DNA from: Burkholderia sp.
GTDB taxonomy: Bacteria > Pseudomonadota > Gammaproteobacteria > Burkholderiales > Burkholderiaceae
DNA: 64,000 nucleotides
Assembly: GCA_031253835.1 (NCBI GenBank)
Contig: JAIRVP010000007.1
Span: forward strand, 1 to 64,000
Direction of reading: 5' to 3'
The position numbers and the translations under genes are program-made. The first letter of the stretch is position 1, and every line of letters starts with the position of its first letter. The notes under the pieces were generated by a model that saw only the letters and a list, made by a program, of their open reading frames with translations, did no database searches and was not told the origin of the DNA. Positions 56,810-64,000 of the stretch are shown in pieces.

Positions 56810-57226
56810 ATGGATCGTTACAAATATCTTCCGCTGCTCGGCCGCATTCTGATCGGTGCGCCGTTTCTGATGAGCGGGTTGAGCAAGCTCGCCGCGCACG
56901 CGGCCACCGTCGGCTACATCGCCTCCGTCGGCCTGCCGGCACCCTCGCTCGCGTTCGTGGTCGCGGTGCTCGTCGAGGCAGGCGGCGGTTTGCTGCTGAT
57001 GTCGGGTTATCGGGCGCGCCCCGTGGCGCTGGCGATGGCGCTGTTCAGTCTCGTGACGGCGGTGTTCTTCCACCACAACTTCGCCGACCAGAACCAGATG
57101 ATTCACTTCCTGAAGAACGTGATGATGGCCGGCGGCCTGCTGCAGATCGCGTACTTCGGCGCGGGCGCATTCAGCCTCGACGCGCGGAATGCGCGCACCG
57201 CGCTGCGTATCGCGCCGGCGGCGTGA
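56810..57226 (+). CDS. DoxX family membrane protein
   Basis: 138 residues with four hydrophobic helices: LPLLGRILIGAPFLMSGLSK, LAFVVAVLVEAGGGLLLMSG, PVALAMALFSLVTAVFFHHN and MMAGGLLQIAYFGAGAFSLD. The pattern GRILIGAPFLMSGLSKLA is typical of DoxX, a family linked to quinone and thiol redox at the inner membrane. It belongs to the LysR-pirin-doxX-wrbA arrangement. Confidence 0.93.
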   Translation: MDRYKYLPLLGRILIGAPFLMSGLSKLAAHAATVGYIASVGLPAPSLAFVVAVLVEAGGGLLLMSGYRARPVALAMALFSLVTAVFFHHNFADQNQMIHFLKNVMMAGGLLQIAYFGAGAFSLDARNARTALRIAPAA

Positions 57227-57390
57227 GCCGAACGGGCCGATCCTTCGGGGCGACCGGGCGCGTGACCGGCCCTGTCGTCTCGTCAGGATCCCGCTCGGGT
57301 CATACCGACATCCATCCGGTCATGCAACACAGCGTGCGTCGGCTGGCGCGTGCCGGTTCCGTCTCGACGTCGTCGCGACGCTCATCGGGA

Positions 57391-58013
57391 GTTCAATACG
57401 TACAGGGTTCTTGTGCTGTATTACTCGTCGTACGGTCACATCGAGGCACTGGCGGATGCGATGGCCGAAGGCGCGCGCGCGGCGGACGCCACGGCCGACG
57501 TCAAGCGGGTGCCGGAAACGGTGCCGGAGGCAGTCGCCCAGGCCGCGCACTTCAAGCTCGTGCAGCACGCGCCGGTTGCGACGGTGGCCGAACTGGCCGA
57601 CTACGACGCGATCATCGTCGGCACGCCGACCCGCTTCGGACGCATCTCGTCGCAGATGGCGGCGTTCCTGGATCAGGCGGGCGGCCTGCGGTTGAGCGGT
57701 GCGCTGAACGGCAAGGTCGGCGGTGCGTTCACGTCGAGCGCGAGCCAGCACGGCGGCTAGGAAACCACGCTGTTCTCGATCATCACCAATTTGCTGCATT
57801 TCGGCATGACGATCGTCGGGCTGCCGCACAGCCACCAGGGGCAAATGACGCTCGACGAAATCGTCGGCGGCGCGCCTTATGTCGCGACCACGATCGCGGG
57901 CAGGCAGGCAGGCGGGCAGGCAGGGGCAACGACTGCCGAGCGCGATCGAGCTGGCCGGTGCGTGTCACCATGGCGAACTGATCGCGCAGACCGCGAACAA
58001 GCTGTTCGATTGA
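57391..58013 (+). pseudogene. wrbA: NAD(P)H:quinone oxidoreductase WrbA, broken
   Basis: [40 protein letters not shown] and [20 protein letters not shown] are diagnostic of the WrbA flavodoxin-like quinone reductase. Three lesions: no start codon in place upstream of the first beta-strand; an amber TAG at 57,758-57,760 where relatives have Gln (HGG-stop-ETTLF); and a frameshift inside a run of ggca/cagg repeats (57,898-57,927), after which the normal tail ([20 protein letters not shown]) is found in another frame to the stop at 58,013. The gene is dead although its LysR, pirin and doxX partners are intact. Confidence 0.9.
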
Positions 58014-58129
58014 CGGTCGACGCATGGTGCGCGGCCGGCCGGTGAGGCGGCCGCGCGAATGCGGGGCGATCCATCGGCAGGCGCAGGGTCTCGAGTGCCG
58101 GCCGCGAAAACTCGATCCGGAATCGTTCA

Positions 58130-58348
58130 TTCGCGGATGCGGGCCCGCTCGCCGCGAGCCATGACGAAGCACTCAGCGGCATGCGGCTGCCGAAGTTGAT
58201 CGAAGTCGAGTCGTTCCTGTCATGCCAGGCCGCGAACATCTCGACGGTCTCCTGTTCGCTCCTGACCATCGCTAACGCGAGCCGGCTCGTCGCGCACGGT
58301 CGCTCCGCGCAGATCGATGTGTTCGCGCGCTCCGAACCGGACGGGGCG
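58130..58348 (+). pseudogene. acyl-CoA dehydrogenase internal fragment
   Basis: Translates as FADAGPLAASHDEALSGMRL, PKLIEVESFLSCQAANISTV, then LLTIANASRLVAHGRSAQID and VFARSEPDG. It matches the intact enzyme around its residues 84-155 (52,247-52,465) at most positions but has diverged, including inside conserved stretches. Both ends are missing. It is a relic of a duplicated or lost second gene. Confidence 0.85.
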
Positions 58349-58610
58349 ATCGCGAGCCGCGCGACGCAGCCTGGGCTCGCGTAGCCACGGGAATCCCCCC
58401 CCGGCGGCGGGCGAGGTAGCGAGTCCCGTCTCTTCAAATTTCCTCCAGCAAGCCGGCCGACGAGTTCGCGCCGGCACGGCTTTCCCTCTTCCCATTCAGC
58501 ATCAACGCCCGCGGTTCAATCGCCTTCCCGCTGCCGGGTATTCCATTGCAATTGGAATCAATTCGGCGGTTCGGTGTTTTTTTTATCGATGGTGCGGTAT
58601 CGCACAGATG

Positions 58611-58633
58611 ATGGTAGGGATATCCCCCACCAT
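58611..58633. promoter_or_regulatory. interrupted palindrome around GGGATATCCC
   Basis: ATGGTaGGGATATCCCccACCAT: a perfect 10-bp palindrome GGGATATCCC (58,617-58,626) flanked by ATGGT and ACCAT arms, slightly offset. A candidate operator about 500 bp upstream of the peptide gene. No cognate regulator is identified. Confidence 0.4.
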
Positions 58634-59100
58634 GAGGTCGTTAACTTTTTAACAGATTGAAATTAAAACCGTGAAAAACAATTTTTGCCGGCATCGGTAG
58701 TTCGATCTTTAAAGAGCAAGAGGGTTGCATATTTTTTAAAGAATTATCTGGCGACTTTGCGGGCAAATATCCGTCGTTCTGTTTGAATCATGCCGTCCGC
58801 CGGCGGGGAGACGCTTGCTGGCGGTGTGCGGGCGGCTGTCGAGCCGTCGTCGGATCGGCTTCGTCCGTTGATCGTCAATCGTGAGGAAGCGGGCCGCATG
58901 AGCGGTCCGGCGGAGATTTTGATTCTCGCCGGGGGACGATTTCGCCCATCGAAAATCAATCTCTAATTGATTTATCGGGTTTCTTGATGATTCGCGGGAT
59001 ACGCATATTCATTTTTACAGAAATGAAAGCGGCAATGCGTTGGTTGAAAATGAATTTCAAATATTGATCCGCGTTGCATCGGTGGCGCGGTTCGATGCCT

Positions 59101-59121
59101 TGCTAGATGGGTTATCTAGCA
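59101..59121 (+). promoter_or_regulatory. 8-bp perfect hairpin just upstream of the peptide's ribosome site
   Basis: TGCTAGAT (59,101-59,108), 5-nt loop, ATCTAGCA (59,114-59,121), ending 10 bases before the ggag Shine-Dalgarno of the peptide gene. It may be an operator near the start or an RNA structure that protects the mRNA or controls ribosome access. Confidence 0.5.
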
Positions 59122-59142
59122 TTCTCAATCTGGAGAAAAGCA

Positions 59143-59340
59143 ATGCAAGAACTGAATCAACAGGAAATCGCTCAAGTGTCCGGCGGCTACTACGGCGGCG
59201 GCTCGATTTTCGACACGCTGGGCAACGTGGTCGAGCTGTACGGCCAGACGCTGTACAACGTCGGCGAATCGCTGACGACGGCTGTCGTCGGCACGGGCAA
59301 CGCGCTGCTCGGCCTGCTGACCGGCCACGCGGTTGCCTAA
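59143..59340 (+). CDS. double-glycine-leader peptide, class II microcin/bacteriocin-like
   Basis: 65 residues; ATG 59,143 with ggag 8 nt upstream. The 15-residue leader MQELNQQEIAQVSGG fits the double-glycine consensus (ELxxxEIxxVSGG) cut by C39 peptidases. The predicted mature 50-mer starts YYGGGSIFDTLGN, has no cysteine, is Gly-rich and hydrophobic, and carries GxxxG-like spacings (GNALLGLLTG) suggestive of helix packing in a membrane. The next genes are an HlyD-type adaptor, a C39 ABC exporter and a TolC-family protein, exactly the export set for such peptides. The role (bacteriocin, signal or other) is inferred. No immunity protein is recognisable nearby. Confidence 0.85.
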   Translation: MQELNQQEIAQVSGGYYGGGSIFDTLGNVVELYGQTLYNVGESLTTAVVGTGNALLGLLTGHAVA

Positions 59341-59397
59341 GCCGGATGCGATTGCCACGTAGCGGCGCGCACTGCGCCGCCGCTGCGTGAATCGCGT

Positions 59398-59432
59398 ATC
59401 GCCGCGGCGCGGAATCGGTGCGCCGCGGCGAT
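59398..59432 (+). terminator. 13-bp perfect hairpin between peptide and export genes
   Basis: ATCGCCGCGGCGC (59,398-59,410) pairs perfectly with GCGCCGCGGCGAT (59,420-59,432) across 9 nt, followed by attt. It lies 58 bases after the peptide stop and 54 before the adaptor start. Likely an attenuator that gives more peptide mRNA than exporter mRNA. Confidence 0.65.
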
Positions 59433-59485
59433 ATTTCCCGGATCTCCGGCACGTCAGTGCCGAATCCCAAGGATCGTTCGTCATC

Positions 59486-60763
59486 TTGACCACCCCGTCT
59501 TCCCTTTTCCGGCTCGAAGCACAGCAGACGCAACGCGCAAGCGCGCTGGGCGAGATCGTGCTGGTCCGGCCTGTGTCGATGACGCTGCTGACCGCGACGT
59601 CGGTCGCGATGGCCGTCTGCGTGGTGCTGTTCTTCGCGTTAGGCACCTATACGCGCCGCACGACGGTCACCGGCGTGGTGATGCCGGATGCGGGGCTGGT
59701 GAAGGTGTATGCATTGCAGCCGGGCGTCGTCGTCGAGCGCGACGTGAAGGAAGGGCAGCGCGTGACGCGCGGCCAGACGCTGTATACGGTTTCCACCGAC
59801 TTGCAGAGCGCGGCGCAGGGCGCGACGCAGGCCGCGTTGATCGCGCAGGCGCAGCAGCGCAAGGCGTCGCTGCTGACGGAAATGGACAAGACGCGCAGCC
59901 TGCAGCAGGACGAGCGCGACACGGTGCGCGCGAAGCTCGCGAACCTGAAAGGCGAACTCGCGCAGATCGACGACCAGCTTGCGGCGCAGCGGCTGCGGAC
60001 GTCGATCTCGGCCGACGGCGCGAAGCGCTATCGCGGCCTGCTCGCGCAGGATTACATCTCGAAGGACCAGGCGCAGCAGCGCGAGGCTGACCTGCTCGAC
60101 CAGCAGTCGAAGCTGAACGGCCTGCTGCGCGAGCGCGCGTCGACGCTGCAGTCGCTGACGGAAGCGAACAACGAATTGGCCGGCCTCGGGCTGAAACAGC
60201 AGAACCAGCTCGCGCAGATCGACCGCAACGTGATCGACGTCGACCGGAATCTCGTCGAGAGCGAGGCGAAACGCCGGATCGTCGTCGCCGCGCCGGAAAC
60301 CGGCGTCGTGACGGCGGCGATCGCCGACGTCGGCCAGACCGTCGATACATCCCGTCCGCTGGCGAGCGTCGTGCCGGGCGGCGCGCGCTGGCAGGCGCAC
60401 CTGTTCGTGCCGAGCGCGGCGATCGGCTTCGTGCGCGTCGGCGAGACGGTGCTGATCCGCTACCAGGCGTTCCCGTACCAGAAGTTCGGCCAGTATCGCG
60501 CGACGGTCGTCGCGATCGCGCGCACCGCGCTGTCGGCGGCGGAACTCGCGAGCGACGGCGGCCCGGCGGCGACGCCGGGCGAAGGGCGGGACGCCACCTA
60601 CTATCGCGTGACCGTCGCGCTCGATGCGCAGAACGTCATCGCGTACGGCGCGAAGCAGCCGTTGCAGGCGGGCATGGCGCTGCAGGCGGACATCCTGCAG
60701 GAGCGCAGGCGCCTGTACGAGTGGGTGCTTGAACCGCTTTACAGCCTGACCGGCAAACTTTGA
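59486..60763 (+). CDS. HlyD/CvaA-like membrane fusion protein of a peptide exporter
   Basis: 425 residues with a TTG start at 59,486 (LTTPSSLFRLEAQQTQRASA), aagga upstream; no better in-frame ATG exists. One TM segment (about 32-54), a lipoyl-type half (VVMPDAGLVKVYALQPGVVV, RDVKEGQRVTRGQTLYTVST), a long coiled-coil hairpin (about 110-265) and the second half-motif APETGVVTAAIADVGQTVD. It bridges the C39 ABC exporter to the TolC-type channel. It lies 12 bp before the exporter gene. Confidence 0.93.
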   Translation: MTTPSSLFRLEAQQTQRASALGEIVLVRPVSMTLLTATSVAMAVCVVLFFALGTYTRRTTVTGVVMPDAGLVKVYALQPGVVVERDVKEGQRVTRGQTLYTVSTDLQSAAQGATQAALIAQAQQRKASLLTEMDKTRSLQQDERDTVRAKLANLKGELAQIDDQLAAQRLRTSISADGAKRYRGLLAQDYISKDQAQQREADLLDQQSKLNGLLRERASTLQSLTEANNELAGLGLKQQNQLAQIDRNVIDVDRNLVESEAKRRIVVAAPETGVVTAAIADVGQTVDTSRPLASVVPGGARWQAHLFVPSAAIGFVRVGETVLIRYQAFPYQKFGQYRATVVAIARTALSAAELASDGGPAATPGEGRDATYYRVTVALDAQNVIAYGAKQPLQAGMALQADILQERRRLYEWVLEPLYSLTGKL

Positions 60764-60774
60764 CGAGGTCGCGA

Positions 60775-63012
60775 ATGTCCTTGCTCGATCGACTCTCGTT
60801 CGGCGTCGGCCGCAAGCTGCCGATGATCCTGCAGACGGAAGCCGCGGAATGCGGGCTGGCCTGTCTTGCGATGGTGGCCGGTTATCACGGCCATCACGTC
60901 GACCTCGCGACGCTGCGCGCGCAATTCCCGGTGTCGCTGAAAGGAGCGGGGCTCGGGCGCGTGATCGAGGTCGCGCAGCGCCTGTCGCTCGGCACGCGCG
61001 CGGTGAAGCTCGACATGGAGCAGCTCGGCCAGCTTCGCACGCCGTGCCTGCTGCACTGGAACTTCAACCACTTCGTCGTGCTGAAAGAAGTGAACGGCAA
61101 GACCGCGACGATCCATGATCCGTCGCACGGCGTCCGGAAGCTGTCGCTCGCCGACATGTCGCGCGCGTTCACCGGCGTGGCGCTCGAACTGTGGCCGACG
61201 GCCGCCTTTGCGCCGCGCGCCGCGCGTCCGGCCGTCAAGCTGCGCGACCTGCTCGGCCCGGTGTCGGGGCTGTCGCGCTCGTTCGGCCAGATCCTGGCGC
61301 TCGCGATTGCGCTCGAGATCTTCATGCTGGTGCAGCCGTTCTTCCTGCAGTGGGTGATCGACGAAGTGATCGTCGGCGCGGATCGCGATCTGCTGACCGT
61401 GCTGGCGCTCGGCTTCGGCCTGTTGCTGCTGATGCAGCAGGCAACTGGCACGATCCGCGCGTGGGCGCTGATGTACGTCGGGGTCACGCTGAACATCCAG
61501 TGGCGCGCGAACGTTTTCACGCATCTGCTGAGCCTGCCGGTGCGCTACTACGAGCGGCGCCACCTCGGCGACGTGGTGTCGCGGTTCGGCTCGATCGACA
61601 CGATCCAGCAGACCCTGACGACGTCGTTCCTGAGCGCGGTGATCGACGGCCTGATGACGATCGTCACGCTCGCGATGATGCTCGTCTACAGCCGCGTGCT
61701 CGGGCTCGTCGCGCTGGCGACGATGACGTTGTATGCGCTCGTCCGGTGGTTGTGGTACGCGCCGTTGCGCCGCGCGACCGAGGACCAGATCGTGCACGCG
61801 GCGAAGCAGCAGAGCCACTTCCTCGAAACCGTGCGCGGCGTGAAGACGATCAAGCTGTTCAACCGGCAGACGGAGCGGCGCGCGAGCTGGATCACGCTGC
61901 TGGTCGAGCAGGTCAACGCCGGGCTGCATGTGCAAAAATTGCAGATCTTCTATCAGCAGCTCAACGGCCTGTTGTTCGGCATCGAGAACCTGCTGATCGT
62001 CTGGTTAGGCGCGCGGATGGTGATGGACGGCCAGTTCACGGTCGGCGTGCTGATGGCGTTCAACGCGTACAAGGGGCAGTTCGACAGCCGCATCGGCAAC
62101 CTTATCGACAAGTACTTCGAGGTCAGGATGCTGCAGCTTCAGGGCGAACGACTGGCCGACATCGTGTTCGCCGAGGCCGAGCCGGACGCCAGCCTGCGCA
62201 GCGTGCCGGGCGAGGCTGACGCGCTCGACGCGAGCATCGACATCGACGGCCTGTCGTTCCGCTACGCGGACGGCGAGCCGCTGGTGCTGGACGGCGTGAG
62301 CGCGAAGATCGCGGCGGGCGAATCGGTTGCGATCGTGGGGCCGTCGGGCTGCGGCAAGACGACGCTGATCAGCGTGCTGCTCGGCATTCACGAACCGACG
62401 GGCGGCACCGTGCGGATCGGCGGGCTCGACGTCAGCCGGCTCGGTATCGAGCGGCTGCGCGGGCTGGTCGGCACGGTGCTGCAGGACGACGTGCTGTTCG
62501 CCGGCTCGATTGCCGACAACATCAGCTTCTTCGATCCCGGTGCCGATCCGCGGTGGGTCGCCGAATGCGCGCGGATCGCCGCCGTTCACGACGACATCGC
62601 CGCGATGCCGATGGGCTACAACACGCTGGTCGGCGACATGGGCACCGTGCTGTCCGGCGGGCAGAAGCAGCGCGTGCTGCTCGCGCGCGCGCTGTACAAG
62701 CGGCCGAGCATTCTCGTGCTCGACGAGGCGACGAGCCATCTCGACCTGCAGCGCGAGATGCAGGTCAACGCGGCGGTGACGCAGCTCGCGATGACGCGGC
62801 TCATCGTCGCGCATCGTCCGGAGACGATCGCGTCGGCGCAGCGCGTGATCATGCTGCAGGGTGGCAAGGTCGTGCTCGACCAGTCGACCGCGGCGATGCG
62901 TGCGGCGCGGGCGGCGGCGAAACCGGCAGCACCGGCAGCGGCCGCGACGCACGAATCGGCGCCGCAGGCGGCGCATGCGGCCGCTTCGGCAACGCCGGTC
63001 GCCGGGCGATGA
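60775..63012 (+). CDS. peptidase C39-containing ABC transporter (PCAT), microcin exporter
   Basis: 745 residues. The N-terminal C39 peptidase (about 15-145) has Gln and the catalytic Cys in LQTEAAECGLACLAM, the His in WNFNHFVVLKEV and Asp in ATIHDPSHG, so the protease looks active. A six-TM exporter domain (about 180-460) and the ATPase follow: Walker A GPSGCGKTT, signature LSGGQKQRVLLARAL, Walker B SILVLDEATSHLDLQ. The C-terminal 50 residues are an Ala-rich tail. It cleaves the double-glycine leader and exports the peptide, as CvaB does for colicin V. The stop overlaps the TolC-type gene by 4 bp. Confidence 0.95.
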   Translation: MSLLDRLSFGVGRKLPMILQTEAAECGLACLAMVAGYHGHHVDLATLRAQFPVSLKGAGLGRVIEVAQRLSLGTRAVKLDMEQLGQLRTPCLLHWNFNHFVVLKEVNGKTATIHDPSHGVRKLSLADMSRAFTGVALELWPTAAFAPRAARPAVKLRDLLGPVSGLSRSFGQILALAIALEIFMLVQPFFLQWVIDEVIVGADRDLLTVLALGFGLLLLMQQATGTIRAWALMYVGVTLNIQWRANVFTHLLSLPVRYYERRHLGDVVSRFGSIDTIQQTLTTSFLSAVIDGLMTIVTLAMMLVYSRVLGLVALATMTLYALVRWLWYAPLRRATEDQIVHAAKQQSHFLETVRGVKTIKLFNRQTERRASWITLLVEQVNAGLHVQKLQIFYQQLNGLLFGIENLLIVWLGARMVMDGQFTVGVLMAFNAYKGQFDSRIGNLIDKYFEVRMLQLQGERLADIVFAEAEPDASLRSVPGEADALDASIDIDGLSFRYADGEPLVLDGVSAKIAAGESVAIVGPSGCGKTTLISVLLGIHEPTGGTVRIGGLDVSRLGIERLRGLVGTVLQDDVLFAGSIADNISFFDPGADPRWVAECARIAAVHDDIAAMPMGYNTLVGDMGTVLSGGQKQRVLLARALYKRPSILVLDEATSHLDLQREMQVNAAVTQLAMTRLIVAHRPETIASAQRVIMLQGGKVVLDQSTAAMRAARAAAKPAAPAAAATHESAPQAAHAAASATPVAGR

Positions 63013-64000
63013 CGCGCCGACTCGCGATCATGCTGACCGCCGCGGCGCTGACGGCGTCGACGCCGCTTGCGCGTGCGCAGATGCTCGATATCTATTCGAC
63101 GCGCAGCGAGGTGCCGGCGACGCCGTCCGCCGCGATGGCGTCGGCCACTTCCTGCGACGGCGCGCGCATCGGCGATCGCCCGCTCGCGCTCGAGGACGCG
63201 ATCCTGCTCGCGATCTGTTCGCATCCGCGCCTGAGCCGCACGTGGTCGGACGCACGCGCGGCGGCGGCCGAGGTCGGCGTGTCGAAGGCCGCGTACTGGC
63301 CGACGCTGAACGCGACGGCGGGCGTCGAGCGCGACAACCTGACGACGGGATACAGCGGTGGATTTTCGGGGGAGCAGCGCAGCACCAGCCGCTACGGGAT
63401 GCTCAACCTGAGCTGGGTGCTGTTCGACTTCGGCAAGCGCGGCGCGACGCTCGATCGCGCGCGCGCGTTGCTGCGCGCGGCCAACGCGTCCCACGACGAT
63501 GCGCTGCAGAGCGTCTTCTACGACGCGGCGCAAGCCTATTACGCGCTGCGCGACGCGCGTGCGGCGCTCGACGCGGCGCGCGCGGTCGAGCACGCGGCGC
63601 AGGAAAGCCTCGCCGAAGCCACCGCGCGGCACGACGGCGGCGCGGGCACGCTGGGCGACGCGCTTCAGGCGCAGACCACCTATCGCAAGGCCTTGCTCGA
63701 TCGCGTGAGCGCGGAAGGCGATCTGCAGACCGCGATCGGCACGCTCGCGACGTCGCTGGGCCTCGACCCCGACACGCCGCTGCGCGTCGCCGATGCGGAG
63801 CCGTCGCCCGACCGCGACGATTTCACGCGCGGCGTCACGGACCTGATCGCGGAAGCGAAGCGCCATCACCCGAAGCTGGTTGCCGCGCGCGAGAAGCTCG
63901 AAGCCGCGCGCGACGAAGTCCGCGTGGTGCGTGCGCAGTCGCGGCCGACGATTTCGCTGACGGGCAGCGTTACACGCAACAACCCGTCGTATCAGCAGCA
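63009..64000 (+). CDS. TolC-family outer-membrane efflux protein (runs off the window)
   Basis: Starts at 63,009 with a 4-bp overlap with the exporter; open to the window end (about 330 residues visible). Signal peptide MTRRLAIMLTAAALTASTPL and ARA, then the TolC pattern: PLALEDAILLAICSHPRLSR, AAAEVGVSKAAYWPTLNATA, LNLSWVLFDFGKRGATLDRA and the second repeat beginning DLIAEAKRHHPKLVAAREKL. It supplies the outer-membrane channel, making the locus a dedicated type I system that does not depend on the housekeeping TolC. Confidence 0.93.
   Translation, partial: MTRRLAIMLTAAALTASTPLARAQMLDIYSTRSEVPATPSAAMASATSCDGARIGDRPLALEDAILLAICSHPRLSRTWSDARAAAAEVGVSKAAYWPTLNATAGVERDNLTTGYSGGFSGEQRSTSRYGMLNLSWVLFDFGKRGATLDRARALLRAANASHDDALQSVFYDAAQAYYALRDARAALDAARAVEHAAQESLAEATARHDGGAGTLGDALQAQTTYRKALLDRVSAEGDLQTAIGTLATSLGLDPDTPLRVADAEPSPDRDDFTRGVTDLIAEAKRHHPKLVAAREKLEAARDEVRVVRAQSRPTISLTGSVTRNNPSYQQ

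Larger units (their letters stand above)
58384..59142 (+). promoter_or_regulatory. AT-rich leader region before the microcin-like peptide
   Basis: About 760 bases with no supported gene, mostly much lower in GC than the surroundings. Contains runs such as tttttttat, the palindromic element at 58,611, GTTAA-cttt-TTAAC near 58,640-58,653, and a hairpin next to the peptide's ribosome site. Minus-strand frame 58,744-58,959 has no credible start. Probably the promoter and control region of the peptide/export operon. Confidence 0.45.

Overview
The window is high-GC, beta-proteobacterial DNA and most resembles a Burkholderia cepacia complex replicon. Pointers are the Burkholderia-type porin, the DUF4148 protein, the short H-NS-family protein with a C-terminal DNA-binding motif, and the abundance of LysR and Lrp regulators and amino-acid ABC transporters. 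The species is inferred from family recognition, not from a database search.

Region 1 (1-11.5 kb). The 3' part of etfA is followed by a small unknown gene, an AT-rich stretch and an unknown 225-residue protein. Then comes one coherent locus flanked by two different Lrp/AsnC regulators: homoserine dehydrogenase, aldehyde dehydrogenase, a polar amino-acid ABC importer (ATPase, binding protein, two permeases), a PLP trans-sulfuration-type enzyme and a homocysteine S-methyltransferase. It reads as an uptake and catabolic locus for a homoserine- or methionine-related amino acid, possibly ending in aspartate.

Region 2 (11.5-34.1 kb) is accessory. A decayed IS3 and a tyrosine integrase lie next to a 47-bp fragment of the 3' half of a tRNA-Arg. 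A second copy of this fragment (46 of 47 bases identical) lies 20.07 kb away, just before glmS, so 14,030-34,145 looks like an island between att repeats. Its left part is a high-GC catabolic module: a LysR regulator divergent from CaiB-type CoA-transferase, MFS importer, PqaA-like alpha/beta hydrolase, porin and BON protein. Its right part has visibly lower GC: an H-NS-like protein between two decayed IS5 copies, an RcsB-like response regulator, an RcsC-like hybrid kinase with its own HPt domain, remnants of IS110 and IS66, and a 765-residue trimeric autotransporter adhesin. An identical 16-base sequence containing a palindrome similar to the enterobacterial RcsAB box lies upstream of both the H-NS-like gene and the adhesin. 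I propose that the imported phosphorelay controls both.

Region 3 (34.2-46.6 kb) looks like a synthase-dependent exopolysaccharide locus. On the minus strand are a family-2 glycosyltransferase, a bactofilin-like beta-solenoid protein, a YaiO-like outer-membrane barrel, a polytopic membrane protein, a secreted NodB-type deacetylase, a secreted alpha-toroid-like protein and glmS. wecB is divergent. glmS and wecB would feed UDP-GlcNAc/UDP-ManNAc.

Region 4 (46.8-58.4 kb) holds redox and acyl-CoA metabolism: two zinc-free MDR quinone-oxidoreductase-type proteins, a two-subunit molybdenum hydroxylase, a class II aldolase, a long acyl-CoA dehydrogenase, and a LysR gene divergent from pirin, doxX and a broken wrbA. 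A degraded fragment of a second acyl-CoA dehydrogenase follows.

Region 5 (58.4 kb to the end) is an AT-rich leader, then a 65-residue double-glycine-leader peptide, an HlyD-type adaptor, a C39-peptidase ABC exporter and a TolC-family protein that runs off the window. This is a complete-looking type I secretion set for a class II microcin-like peptide, with no visible immunity gene. No rRNA, intact tRNA or CRISPR array was seen.
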